Assembly: GCF_958979055.1 (NCBI RefSeq)
Contig: NC_084888.1
Coordinates: 3,924,001 to 3,988,000, forward strand
Direction of reading: 5' to 3'
Source of the DNA: Alnus glutinosa
Lineage: Eukaryota > Streptophyta > Magnoliopsida > Fagales > Betulaceae
Length of the DNA stretch: 64,000 nucleotides
Of the stretch, positions 20,852 to 32,515 are shown in pieces. The stretch's first letter is position 1, and each line of letters opens with the position of its first letter. A program made the translations under genes and the position numbers. A model generated the notes under the pieces. The model was not told the DNA's origin, ran no database searches, and saw only the letters and a program-made list of their open reading frames with translations.

Positions 20852-22660
20852 CCCGTGTTTTTTGTTTTTTGTTTTTTTAGATGAATGGCTCAAATCGTGA
20901 CAACGAACTAATAAAAAAATTATAGGGTGGCTTAGGTACGTGTTGAGGTGAATGAACCACCTTTAGACCGGCTATTAGGCTCCAAACCGGTCAATGGTGA
21001 ATTGATAATGTTATATCAATCGAGAAAGACAATAAAATACAAAGTAGGATTTCTCATTATGTTTAAGGCTACACCAATGAAAACCCATAAACCGCAATCA
21101 AACAAACAAATAAATCCATTTAACAAGCTATTAGGTTGTAACTTAAGACTATAAAGGAGATGATGACAGGTTTCTCACATAAGAAGCTTATGAGAAATTA
21201 TACAAATGCATCTCATATGTATTTTTTATACATCTCAATACAACAAAGTTTTAAATTGACCATTAAATTTGTAGGACTCATATTAGATCATTTAAATTTA
21301 ATAATAAATTTAAAAATAAGATATGTAAAAGATGTGCAAGAGGTGTAGAGATATCATTTCTCGAAGCATATTTGCCTGAAATGAATAAACGTCTTTTGGA
21401 AAGAATAAGTGCATAATCTTGCTTCTTGTTCTTACTTAATACTTATTTTGTTAATTTGGAAGAACTAGGGATCCTAGGACTCTTTGTCAAACACAAAGTT
21501 TGGATTAATTCTTTGATACTTTTTATTCAAGCGTTCATCTCTTTAAATAGATAACGTAACCTTCGTAGGATTAAAGTACAGCTCGCCACACTCCTATCAT
21601 ACCTCAACAAGCGTGGATAAACATTCACTTAAACTTATCTATTAGGAAGAAGCAACATAGAACTCAAACTAATCTAATAGAAAGGATAACATAAAACTCA
21701 AAATAACCTAATAGGAAGCAATAACATAAGACTGCATATATATATATATATATATAACATGCAAATAATTTATCCACCTTAGAGAAAAAATCCTAATTAT
21801 ATATACTTAAATAAACCTAGCTAGACTCATTAGACTAGTCCTGCCATACTTCCTTGTCCATTGCCACGTCCATATCATAACAGTCTTCTGCCCCTTGAGT
21901 ACGTTAACGCGTTCGGCCCACAACATGAAATAATGCATTCAACTATTTCCCCAACCTATATAATAATAATACAAACAAAGGTTAGAGGACTCCTTACAAA
22001 AGTCAAACCTCGATAATTATCTGTTTTTACATATATTCACCCAAATGCAATGATTAGATTTTGAAGTGAACTTCTCCACGACCAGGGAAGCAGAAAATAA
22101 TTTTTGAGGCTTATTGCGGCGGTCTGGAATTTCGCCCTTGAAACTAGTAAGAGTCGACTTGACAAGTGAGATCAGATGCGCGCAACAGCATCACCTCCAA
22201 CAACCCCAGAAAGATCCTTAATTAATGGGGTGCCCATATTCTTATCAACCAATCCTTGCTTATATAAGTTTTTGTACCAAATAGAATATGTGCATTGCGT
22301 ATCATTATTATCATCCTTCTACTTTTGAAAGTGGCGTCTAATTAAGTGTGAAATTGTTGACAAAAAATTGTTATTATCTTCCAAAATCCAAATAGGGGCC
22401 CCATTTGACAACCCTTTTCCTCATATTAGTGGTGAATTTTATTTAGTGGTAGTAAGAACCGATTAATGTGACATAAAGTAAAAAAAATTTATATACAAAA
22501 AAAAATTGTATTATAATGAGTTATTTATTTATTTGAATAATAATAAAAAGTTATTGATGTGATATAAAAAATGAAAAAAGTTATTATATTTTAAAATAAA
22601 AATGTAATTTTTATCATTGTGTTCAACCCCTCCTGCTTGCTCCAAACTGGCCGCCGGAGT
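20852..22660. other. AT-rich intergenic region upstream of copy 4
   Basis: No gene is recognised. The stretch 21170-21360 has ends that pair (GATATCTC/GAGAAATT...), suggesting a decayed inverted-repeat element. A short TA run lies near 21740. Confidence 0.45.
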
Positions 22661-22667
22661 TTACTGC

Positions 22668-22676
22668 TATATATAG
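22668..22676 (+). promoter_or_regulatory. Putative TATA box of copy 4
   Basis: TATATATAG stands in GC-moderate sequence about 330 bp before the ATG at 23005. That would give a leader of roughly 300 nt. Confidence 0.45.
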
Positions 22677-23004
22677 CTATTCTCTTCCAGACACAAAATG
22701 ATATTCAGTGCTTTTGGACAGTTCAAACTTTCTAAATATCAATAGATGTTTTTGGCTTAATTGCAGCCTATTGAAACCCCGAAATTGTCCTCAACTGTAT
22801 GCGCACGGTTATTTATGAGTTGGCTCAGACTTTTCGTATTGGAAAATTATCACGGATGGTCCATAATTCAGCTTCAAAGTCCACTAGATCGAAGACCTAT
22901 TCTGAGTCTTCCTCCTACAAGATTTCTGTCTTCATTCAAGGTCCACAATTGTCAGATAAGCATTGCCCTGACTGAGAGGAAGCAAAGCTGTATCCGCCAT
23001 ATTC

Positions 23005-25551
23005 ATGGAAAAGCTTCAGCTCCACAAGATCCATATCCCTCTATTTCCACTTCTTCTTTTTCTCCTTCACTTCTTTTCCCTTCAGTTTCTGTCTTTGGCT
23101 GCTTACACTCCCCCAACCAAGTACTTCATCAACTGTGGTTCAGATACCAACGTGAACGCCGCCCTCCGGAATTTCGTCGGGGACTCGAATTCCAGTGACT
23201 TGATTTCCACTTCCGTTTCCCTTACAGGGCAAAGCAGCCCCGTGAAAGACAGCAACCCGTCCCCAGGCGCATCACTGCTCTATCAGACAGCAAGAATTTT
23301 CCGACATAACTCTGCGTATGAGTTCAACATCGAAGACCCTGGTACCTATTTTGTACGTCTCCATTTCTTTGCTTTCTCCTCCCCAAGTACTCTGACTAAT
23401 CTCTCCACAGCTCTTTTTGACGTGTCGGCATCTGGGTTTTCTTTGTTGCTTAATTTCACTCCCGAAAACAATAGCAACTCCCCTATACTAAAGGAATTCT
23501 TACTCACCATCAATTCTCGAAAATTCAAATTGTACTTTGTTCCTCGAGGATCATCTTTTGCATTTATAAATGCCATAGAAGTCTTCCTTGCCCCTCCTGA
23601 TCTCATCGTTGATGATGCCCAACATGTTAGTCCTGCAGGATTAAGTAACAATAACTACAAGGGTGTGCTCTCGAAGACTTTACAGAGCATTTACAGGATC
23701 AACGTTGGAGGCCCTACACTCACACCAGATAATGAATTGCTATGGAGAAACTGGGTTCCGGACAATGGGTATATCTATAATCCAAGCGCTGCCGTCGATG
23801 CCCCAATTCACTCCGGTAGGCCTAATTACCAGGGAAGCGTCACTGAATATACTGCCCCAGATCTGGTCTACCAGACTGCAAAAGAGATGAATATAATTAA
23901 TTCTAGCAGTCAATCCAATCTTTTCAACATAACATGGTCTTTTAATGTTACGAAGAGTGCTGTACATCTCGTTCGATTTCACTTCTGCGACATTATTAGT
24001 ACATCACTTGCCACTCTGACATTCAATCTTTATATTTATGGTAACTTCAGTAAGAAGATCGATTCCTATGAACATGCTAACCAGTTAGCTGAACCTTTTT
24101 ATCTCGATTTTGTGGTTGATTCTGATGAATCTGGATTTATGAATATCAGTATAGGCCCTCGGACAGATTCTGATCAGATAAATGCCTTTCTGAATGGGCT
24201 GGAAATAAAGGAGATACTGACGAATAATTCAGGTTCAGTTCCTACAGTGAGCGCGCCCAAGAATAACCATGTTTCTCTTGTAGTTGGTTCGGTTATTGGA
24301 GGGTTGGTTCTAATCTGCATTTTGGCGGTTGTACTCTCTTTGGTTTTCAAAAGCAGGAAGCCGAAGCCTGCTGAAAATTCAGACTGGTCACCAGTACCTG
24401 TATTTGGAGGAGGGAGTTCTCACAGCAGGGTGACAGAGGGAACCGTAAATGGCTCCCTTGGCGCCAATTTGAATCTCGGGTTGAAGATGCCTTTTGCCGA
24501 AATTCAATCTGTGACAAACAACTTCGATAAGAAATTACTGATTGGTAAGGGTGGTTTTGGGATTGTCTATAGAGGAACTTTGAGGGATGGCAAGAAAGTT
24601 GCCGTGAAACGGAGTGAGCCCGGGTCAAACCAAGGCCTTCCGGAATTCCAAACGGAGATCATGATTCTGTCCAAAATTCGCCACCGCAATCTTGTTCAAC
24701 TGATTGGGTATTGCGACGAGAGGTCGGAGATGATTCTTGTCTATGAGTTCATGGAAAAAGGGACTTTAAGGGATCATCTATACGCTTCTGACAAGCCTCG
24801 TTTGCCTTGGAAGCAAAGGCTTGAAATTTGCATTGGTGCAGCAAGGGGTCTTCAATACCTCCACAAAGGTTCAGCAGGGGGCACCATCCACCGTGATGTT
24901 AAGTCCACCAACATCTTACTTGATGAGAATCTTGTCGCTAAGGTTGCCGACTTCGGCCTTTCGAAAACAGGTCCTCTGGATGAAACCCATGTCAGCACAG
25001 TTGTCAAAGGCACTTTTGGTTATCTCGATCCCGAGTATTTTAAGACCCAACAGTTGACAGAAAAATCTGATGTATACTCATTTGGCGTTGTTCTTCTTGA
25101 GGTGCTGTGTGCAAGGCCCCCAATAGATCCAATGCTTCAAAGAGAGCAGGTGAATTTAGCGGAATGGGCAATGATACGCAAGAAGAAAGGGTTGCTTGAA
25201 GAGATTATCGATCCTTTGGTGAAGGGTCAGATTGATCCCAACTCCCTAAGAAAATTCATCGAGACAACAGAGAAATGCTTACAAGAAAGTGGTACTGATC
25301 GGCCTAATATGTCTGATGTTCTATGGGACTTGGAATATACGTTACAGCTTCAGCAAAATGCAATGGGGAGAGAGCCTCATGAGGACAGCATGACCAATTC
25401 CTCAGTAGCATTCGTGATGCCCAATGTTCAGCGGTTTCCTTCGATTAGCATGTCGTTTGAGAGAGATGATACGCCTATTCTTATGGATGATAGCTCCTAC
25501 GTTAAAGCGAGTGAAGTCTTCTCCCAGATGAGAATTGATGATGCTAGATAA
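23005..25551 (+). CDS. CrRLK1L malectin-like receptor kinase (copy 4, diverged)
   Basis: This is a single-exon gene of 848 residues with its ATG at 23005 (MEKLQLHKIHIPLFPLLLFL), opening directly into the signal peptide (about 1-33). The malectin-like ectodomain starts at KYFINCGSDTNVN and has many NxS/T sites. The membrane segment lies near 423-448 (VSLVVGSVIGGLVLICILAV). The kinase has GKGGFG at 514-519, VAVK (K535), IHRDVKSTN with HRD 629-631, DFG 649-651 and GTFGYLDPEYF. It keeps the canonical family motifs (IRHRNLVQLIGYCDERSEMI) better than copies 1-3 and is clearly diverged from them, so it may resemble the ancestral copy. The nearest remembered relative is Arabidopsis At2g23200. The predicted role is plasma-membrane receptor signalling. 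Confidence 0.93.
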   Translation: MEKLQLHKIHIPLFPLLLFLLHFFSLQFLSLAAYTPPTKYFINCGSDTNVNAALRNFVGDSNSSDLISTSVSLTGQSSPVKDSNPSPGASLLYQTARIFRHNSAYEFNIEDPGTYFVRLHFFAFSSPSTLTNLSTALFDVSASGFSLLLNFTPENNSNSPILKEFLLTINSRKFKLYFVPRGSSFAFINAIEVFLAPPDLIVDDAQHVSPAGLSNNNYKGVLSKTLQSIYRINVGGPTLTPDNELLWRNWVPDNGYIYNPSAAVDAPIHSGRPNYQGSVTEYTAPDLVYQTAKEMNIINSSSQSNLFNITWSFNVTKSAVHLVRFHFCDIISTSLATLTFNLYIYGNFSKKIDSYEHANQLAEPFYLDFVVDSDESGFMNISIGPRTDSDQINAFLNGLEIKEILTNNSGSVPTVSAPKNNHVSLVVGSVIGGLVLICILAVVLSLVFKSRKPKPAENSDWSPVPVFGGGSSHSRVTEGTVNGSLGANLNLGLKMPFAEIQSVTNNFDKKLLIGKGGFGIVYRGTLRDGKKVAVKRSEPGSNQGLPEFQTEIMILSKIRHRNLVQLIGYCDERSEMILVYEFMEKGTLRDHLYASDKPRLPWKQRLEICIGAARGLQYLHKGSAGGTIHRDVKSTNILLDENLVAKVADFGLSKTGPLDETHVSTVVKGTFGYLDPEYFKTQQLTEKSDVYSFGVVLLEVLCARPPIDPMLQREQVNLAEWAMIRKKKGLLEEIIDPLVKGQIDPNSLRKFIETTEKCLQESGTDRPNMSDVLWDLEYTLQLQQNAMGREPHEDSMTNSSVAFVMPNVQRFPSISMSFERDDTPILMDDSSYVKASEVFSQMRIDDAR

Positions 25552-28094
25552 TTATATTTGGTTGTTTCTCTTAGTTCTCTAGCCTCTACAAACTATGTTA
25601 GCTATGCCTTTGTGAACTTCATAATTTGTTTTTTGGGTTGTAATATTATCGCTAGCTGCTTCTAATTGTGAATATCTGTTGTAATTTGGACTACTTTTCC
25701 CTTGCATTGTTTAGACAGTATTTGACTTTGTTTCCTCCCAAATCACAAACTAGATTTGCCTGCTACTTCTGGTTGCCTGTGCAAGGGAAACTCCCTGCCC
25801 TAGGCCCAGAGAGACTGAAAGTAAAGTGGGAGATGATGTAGAAATTTATAATAAAATGTAAGAAAGAGATGAAGCAGATTTTGAGAACAAAGAGAAAAAG
25901 TGAGAGAAAGACAAGGACATTTGAGGTAGTTCCACCTTAGACGCTTACCTACATTGTAGGTAATATCTAATAAAGCCAAAATGAAAAATCATTGGTTATT
26001 ACATTGCTCAGAACAATGCATTGGATTATATCCTATCATATACTCTAACGCAAAAGATATTTTATCCTACCTTCTTCCATTTATAATAAAAGTTTTTTAT
26101 TTTTTTAATGGAATAGTCATTTCACGTACTAAATATACTCTAAAACTTTGAAAATTCAGGCTAACAAAGTGATATGTCTTGTCTTGATTTGTTGATTTTT
26201 TCATTCCTGTACAGAACTTTGTTGGAGGGCAAGCTTGGCTCAGCTGCTCCATGAGGCTGTCCTTAAAGGATAAGTCATTGAACTTTTTTTTTTTGGGGGG
26301 GGGGGGGTGTTTAGGATTTATGGGTTTTTTAGGGTTTTTTATTTCAGGTGAAAAATATGAATTATAACCAAATTCATGCTCGTGGGAAATGGCAGAGTTA
26401 GAGTAGGGTGAGAGGGGGCAAACACTCCCTTCGAAGGGAATTTGGATTCTCTCCATTTAGTTATAAAGTAAAGACATAGTTGTTATTTCACATTCTATGA
26501 AAATGTTAAAAAACAACTATACCCCCTACTTTATAACTACTCCCTTTTTTTTTTTTTCAGAGAAGAAAAAAATTTAAAAAAAAAACTTTTTTATTTTGTA
26601 TTTAACCCTTTTTTAAGTTTTGTGTTTTTTTTTTTAAACACACTCCAGAATTTTTTTGGGAGTTTAGGGGCTAAAAAGTCACAACACACGTAACTTACAT
26701 TCTGTCCAAAAAGATGAAAAAAAAAATAATAATAATAATAATAAATAAATTAAAAATTTATCGGATGGGCTAAATTTTTATCGTTGTTTTTAAAATCATG
26801 TTGAATCAAAATTAAATAGTGATTCATCTCAAATTCAATAATAATTTTAAAAAAACCACATAAACTTTGGAAAAATAGAAATAAAGTACTAATTAATATA
26901 TATGAGTCCAATATGCGCTAAATAGAATTCCAAATTTCATAGTCGATCTCACCTATAACAATGGACAAAGGAACCGAATAGTTTAAGTGAATGGGTACAC
27001 TTGTCATTTTATTTCATTTTTTTGAACAAATTTGCGCCTCCAATGAACAGGAGAGGATCCAAATGCTTTATGGTCTTCCCCCAATTGAGAAAATTTCACA
27101 TTCACAACGCTGATGACCTGTTTAAAAAGTGGGAAAGAGAGGAAACAAAAAGAGGGGAAAAAAAGTGAAAAATCAAAAATAAAAGTATGTTCCTCAACTG
27201 AATGCCGATGGACGTACATATTCTTTGAGGTCTAAATCAGTAAATCACTCTTATAATTATTATATGTAAAGGTGGGAATCTCGGAATGTCCTTACCACGA
27301 AAAAAAAAAAAAAAAGAAATAAAGAAAACTTTGCATAATTAAGTTTCTGGTATTTTCGACTTGATTGGCTATTTATTTTGAGAATTATGGACAGAATGTT
27401 GAGGAACTACTATATACATGAACTGGCGTCTGCCTAGCTAGCCCACCCAGCCTAAAGGTTCAGCTTTCTACTGTAAAAGAATGGAATTCATGTAATTTTC
27501 CTTGGCACTTTTTGGCATGGACATACTTTTATTCAACAAGCTCAAGGAATAATTAAGAAAAATATCGCTGCTTTTCTACATGTAGAAGAAAATATACTAC
27601 CTAATAAATAAGATTACATTACTTGGAGAGAAAGTAATGTTTTACTCTTGCCAAATGAACATATATACTCTATTCTTGCCAAAATGAGCTGCATGTCTTA
27701 CCAATTGAGCTTGATGATAACATTGAGATTTGATTCTCATAATCTCGAGAGTTCGCACGGCATTCGCTCGAGAGAGCATGTTCTCGATCAGCTGCTTCAT
27801 AGCGTTGAGTACGAAAAAATTTGCGCGGCGCTCGCTTGAACTAACTCTTCAAAATGAGTTGATATCTATCTACAATTGCATGGAAGTTGGCCCTTTTACT
27901 TTGGAGTGGCAAACTGTGGTTACCTTCCAAAATCACAGACCAACTTTGACAGAATCAATGAAAGGTGTTTCATTATATTGATCGATGACAAATGCCTAGT
28001 CGTCTAAATTTGCTACGATACATAATTTACAAATAAGAGTGTGACACAAGAAAAGAAGCAGGGGAAATTCGAGACAGAGTGAGTGAGCTGAGAT
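25552..28094. other. Intergenic region after the kinase cluster
   Basis: The first 200 bp are presumably the 3' UTR of copy 4. Beyond that are low-complexity stretches, including a 13-base G run near 26296 and several A/T runs. No convincing gene is seen. Confidence 0.6.
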
Positions 28095-28096
28095 GC

Positions 28097-28393
28097 CTAG
28101 TGGCCAGAGCCTTTCCTGCTGGGTCCAGATGCCAACGTAGTAAAGACTTGATCCCTCACCAAAACCCGACCAGTACCCACGTTGTTGGGAGGTTTAGAAA
28201 ACGAAGCTTTTCTTACGGTTTCACTTTCTCCCCCATGATCAACAGCCTCAGGATGATTATGATCAGTACTCTCGCTCGTGGTCATCGCCTCCGGTCGATG
28301 AAGGGGCCGACCATCAACCAGGCACGGGTGTGCAAGTGCAAGCGCAAGCATGATGATGATCAAGAGCAGCAGAAGTAGACGCAAGTGCCTCAT
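28097..28393 (-). CDS. PIP/PIPL-type secreted peptide precursor
   Basis: This is a small precursor of 98 residues, started at the Met at 28393 (MRHLRLLLLLLIIIMLALAL), which opens straight into a signal peptide. An in-frame Met 12 codons upstream (28429) would put a polar stretch ahead of it. After the signal peptide (about 1-22) comes a variable, charged pro-region. The extreme C-terminus is SGPSRKGSGH, which fits the SGPSxxGxGH signature of PAMP-induced secreted peptides (PIP1, PIPL) and, more loosely, IDA and CEP peptides. In Arabidopsis PIP1 acts through the LRR kinase RLK7 in immunity. The mature product here would be a 10-15 residue apoplastic peptide, probably proline-hydroxylated. Identification rests on the signal peptide and C-terminal motif only. 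Confidence 0.82.
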   Translation of the reverse strand: MRHLRLLLLLLIIIMLALALAHPCLVDGRPLHRPEAMTTSESTDHNHPEAVDHGGESETVRKASFSKPPNNVGTGRVLVRDQVFTTLASGPSRKGSGH

Positions 28394-28860
28394 TGTCGAT
28401 GTTCTCGAGTTGTTTTCCGTGACCCCCATGTTTGATCGATCACTCCTTCAAATATATTCTCTCAAACAAATTAAAAGGATGGAGCAGAAGAGATTGTTTG
28501 GAATCTCCATTTCATAAGCTAAGGGGATGGTTTGGGTGGCCAAGGACTAAGGACGGTGGGTGACTTTTTGGCAAATGGGGAATTAAAGTGGGCGTTTGAC
28601 TCACTTTTCCCATTAGTAATGAGGCGTGGAGATTGCAAGTGAATCCCAATAACGCTTTCCACATTAGCCTTTGTACAAATTTCGACTTTTAGAGCGGATG
28701 CTTGACCAATTTGGTGAGTTAGCTCCAGGGATCCGACCAATATTTGCCTTATTGCGTGCTTTCAGTTCTCAAGGTCGGTACCAGAAATGAAATTGGGTGG
28801 TCGAAACCGACCTTAATTATAGGGTCCTTACCAACAACTCTTGGCTTCTTTCCATGACTT

Positions 28861-29150
28861 TGGGTGCGTTTCACATTGCAATTTCGTAGACAAAAAATAC
28901 AATTTTAAATCAAATAGCAGAAAATAAATCGTCTGAAATTACGTTTTTAAAAAAATCAAATTTGAAAAATCAAATTTTCAGCCTTTTCAAATCACATGCA
29001 ATGAGATGGTTTTTTTTTAAAAAAAAAAAACGCGCAATTTTAAAAGCTAAACTGTGATTGTGCCGAATGCTTAATTACGTTTTTAAATCGCACATTTTAA
29101 AATTGTTAATTTTTAATTTGCATTTACTGAAATTGCAATCCTAAACGGAC
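28861..29150. mobile_element. MITE with CTT flanks, 290 bp
   Basis: The ends are TGGGTGCGTTTCACATTGCA and, from the right on the other strand, GGTCCGTTTAGGATTGCAAT. CTT lies on both sides (28858-28860 and 29151-29153). It is related to the insert at 9831-10137. Confidence 0.7.
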
Positions 29151-29608
29151 CTTTAACTTCATATCATGATATCAATATTACAAAAGATATTGACTTGACT
29201 TATAACTTGTAAATGATGATTTAACATGGTATTAGACAAGGTCGGTTCAGTGGCCAGGTCACCGTTTAAGGCCCTAATTTATAAACCCATTGAAATCATC
29301 AATGGGTTGAAGTCGATCTTTCAATGGTTACACAGTTCTACGTACGTACAAGAAGTTGATTTCACGAAGTCCGTATCAGAATTGTATTTGGGATTATTTT
29401 TATCTTTGTTTTATTCTTATCTGTTAGTCATTATCGAATATATTAAGTGGTGTATTGTAAACTAAACGCAAATGAATGAAGTATTTTTGTTAAAGCTTTA
29501 AGCTATTGAGATGAGATTTCATTTCAGAGGTGTGACTCAACTTTTCTTTGATGATGAGACCAGGGATGGAATTGGAATTTTTTATCTAGATAGGCCTAAT
29601 TTATTTTT

Positions 29609-30059
29609 GAAAAAATTTCACTTATAACTTCTGATCTTTCATCACTTTTGTAATTATGGTACCCATATTTAAAAAGTGTCAATTAATGGTATTTATCTTT
29701 CAATTATTTCAATTTCAAAATTCCGTTAGAATTTTTCATTAAACCTTATTCAAATTTCCATAATACCCCTCCCTTTTTTTTAAAAAAAAAAAAATGTAAG
29801 GATTTAGAAGTTAGTAAGAATTTAACGGAATTTTTAAAAATATCCATGTCTGTATCTTTGAAAAATTTTATAATTTTTTTTTTAAAAAAGAAAAAAACAG
29901 GAGTATTTGAAAATTTTAATAGAATTTAACGAAAAATTATAATGGATGGTTGAAATTTAAAAAATTGAAAGATGGATACCCTAAATTAATACTTTTTAAA
30001 AATGGATATCCTAATTGTAAAAGTGATGAAAAATCAGGAGTTATATATGAAATTCTCCC
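29609..30059. mobile_element. Foldback MULE-type element, 451 bp
   Basis: The 9-bp duplication TTTATTTTT lies at 29600-29608 and 30060-30068. The ends are GAAAAAATTTCACTTATAAC and, reversed, GGGAGAATTTCATATATAAC. The long arms share TTTCATCACTTTTGTAATTA and a GATA-rich stretch. It is the same family as 60079-60509. Confidence 0.82.
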
Positions 30060-30068
30060 TTTATTTTT

Positions 30069-30985
30069 AGTAGAAGTCAAGTCTAGTTTTTAAGCCTAAA
30101 AATACATATGTATTTAACTTTAAAAAAGAAAAAAGAAAAAAAGAGGAGCCTGTCTACATGGGTCCATCCCTGAACGAGACTCTACCAAAAACTTCGTTAT
30201 TAGTAGGTGAAACTCTGACCAATATCTATTGTCTTCATTTGTCTGCGTCAAACGTACGTGAGGGGTATTACAATATCAATTAAATTATTAAATAATATTA
30301 TTTTATATCGACTTAAACTTTTAGAACAAAGAATTATTTAAGAGGAGGCATATGCCAAATGCAAGTAGAAGATATTTTTTTGAGTTTCCTTCTCCTTCCA
30401 CAAACCAGTTAATGAAGCAACGGTGCCAGCAAACTAGAATGTCACAATATAACAAGAATCCAAATTTGATGGATCTGAGGAAAAGAGCAGATGGGTGTAG
30501 CACTCTCATCGTCTTCTAGTGAAAGGGAATCATCAGATCGATAGGAGATAACAAAAATAAATAAATAAAAATTCCTTTGAGATGGAGGAAAAGGTTGGAG
30601 GAGTTTCTTCGTGTCAAGCAAGTGATACTCCTTTTTTTTTCTCGGCTCAAGCATTTCTTTCAGACTCAATAATGTTACTTTGGGGGAATGAGAATCGACA
30701 AAACAAGCAGTCTAAGATTCAGTCAATAAACAAATTAATATCTTGTGTTTTAGGGGGACGATCGAATATATTTTACTTTTCGAATCAATAATTTTTAAAT
30801 GTTGACCGCTTCCACGGTTCCAGCTATGCCCTCCATGCATTTCTCATTGGCCAGTAACTAGCTACTTGTCGTTGTGGGCCGGGCAACCTTGGACGAAGCT
30901 TTTGGGTATGTTCTCTATCTAAAAATGTAACTCCGGCCTCTACAAGCATCTCTAGCTAGGAGCTAAAATATCTATGGAAAAATCT
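30069..30985. other. Intergenic, no gene seen
   Basis: This is AT-rich DNA with short frames and no domain similarity that I recognise. Confidence 0.55.
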
Positions 30986-30989
30986 TTAC

Positions 30990-31190
30990 TTTCTTTTAAA
31001 TATTAATTTTTTTCTTGTTTTTAGAAATATTAATAGAATTTAACAAAAAAATTCTAACATAGGGTTAAAATTGAAAAAAAGAAAAGAAAATTGAATACCA
31101 TAAACTAACACTTTTTTAAAATTTGGGTACCTCTTTGCAAAAGTGATAAAAATTTAAAAATTATAAGTGAAATTTTTTCTTCTTTTTTTT
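30990..31190. mobile_element. Solo right arm of the 29609-type foldback element
   Basis: From TAGAATTTAACAAAAAAATT to TTATAAGTGAAATTTTTTCT the order of motifs matches the right half of 29609-30059. The left half is missing. Confidence 0.6.
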
Positions 31191-32515
31191 TTTAACAATA
31201 ACAAATCCAAAACTTGTTTGACACTAAAACAGTTTCCCTATTTCTCATTTCATTCCCTATATGTAGGGAAAACTCCTAAAAAATCAATTTTGGTTTCATA
31301 AATTAAAGAAACACCAAGGGAACCAAAAGTTATACCTTACATCTAGGGAATTGAAGTAAAAGTGATTCTCTTAACATTATTTTAATATAAAAAACTTTAT
31401 TTTTCTTCTCCTTCCTCTAACATTTATTTGAAACAATATTTAAATAATTTCTCTTTCATCTTAACATTTAATTTAAATAACATTTAAATGATATAAGGAA
31501 AAGATAAGGAAAGAATCAGAAGATATTATAGAGAACATTTAAATAATGAAGTAAAAAATGGTTTAATTTTCTAAAATGATAAAAAATTTAAGGGAAACTG
31601 CTACTGTTCTTACGCATAAGTAGAATGAGATGGAAATATAGTTTATAACATTACTTTATCAATAATCAATAATGTGACACGTTATAACCAATATTTGGAC
31701 CGACTGAACTTGTTCAAATTTCCTCAAAAAAAAAAAAGACTGAAAAGGGCCTTATGGGAAACAACAGCCGAGCCCATTTTTGGTTTCATGTAAGACTAAC
31801 ATGACCACCCCAGAAGCCCAACGTTCTTGGCCCAAAATATTGGAGTAGGCTTTTGAAACCACTCGGCCACTCTTTGTTTAACATTGAGGCCGCACCAGGT
31901 TGGGATTACTCTTTATTTTTTCTTTTTTCAATTTTTTTGTTTTTTTTTTTTTTAAAATGCTCATGGCGATGATCCCAACCGTTAATCATTGATCTAACCG
32001 TTAGTATCATCTGGTGCATCCACAACTACAGCGGAGCTTAATGAAACGCCTAAATAAGTGGTATCGTATTAATTTATTCAATTTGATGACGTGTACGAGC
32101 AGTCTCAACCATTGAGCCAAGAGCTGGTCCGGGGAAAATATTGCAACTCGTGGGAAGCAAAAGACCGAGAACAAAAAGCTAGGGCGATGCTACACCTTGG
32201 CCTTAAAAGAGGAATCTTAGGATTTTCGCTAGGCGCCATTCAGAAAGCTACACATTTTACTCAACAGGAGGCAGCATCTTTTCGCTGTGTCTTCCTCCAC
32301 CATTGCGAAAAGTAGCTTTGCGTGTAAAGAAGCTTAAACAATGAATAATGGCGACAAAAGCCTGGTCTGGCCTTGGAGACTTTGAATCTTATTCGCTGTA
32401 ATTTTGTTTTAATCCCTGCAATGAACGGCACGCAAGCCATTTCAGTCAAACACCCTTTCTGAATACAGAGCTACAAGGGAGAGACTTCAATATTCCTCGC
32501 GGCTGTGATCGGAAA
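31191..32515. other. Upstream region of GID2
   Basis: 31191-31950 is AT-rich with no gene. 31950-32515 is more balanced and probably contains the promoter and leader of the F-box gene. I could not single out a TATA box. A 74-codon frame at 32091 shows no domain. Confidence 0.45.

Noticed and set aside
27645-27760. tRNA-like text (AGCTCAATTGGTAAGAC on the minus strand)
   Set aside because: An A-box-like stretch is present, but no cloverleaf or B box fits in the right order and spacing. It may be a SINE scrap but is not supportable.
28079-28378. Plus-strand ORF of 99 aa over the PIP-like gene
   Set aside because: It lacks a signal peptide or domain. The minus frame has both a signal peptide and a family motif.
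29226-29465. 79-aa plus-strand ORF
   Set aside because: No domain, non-coding composition, and it lies between mobile elements.
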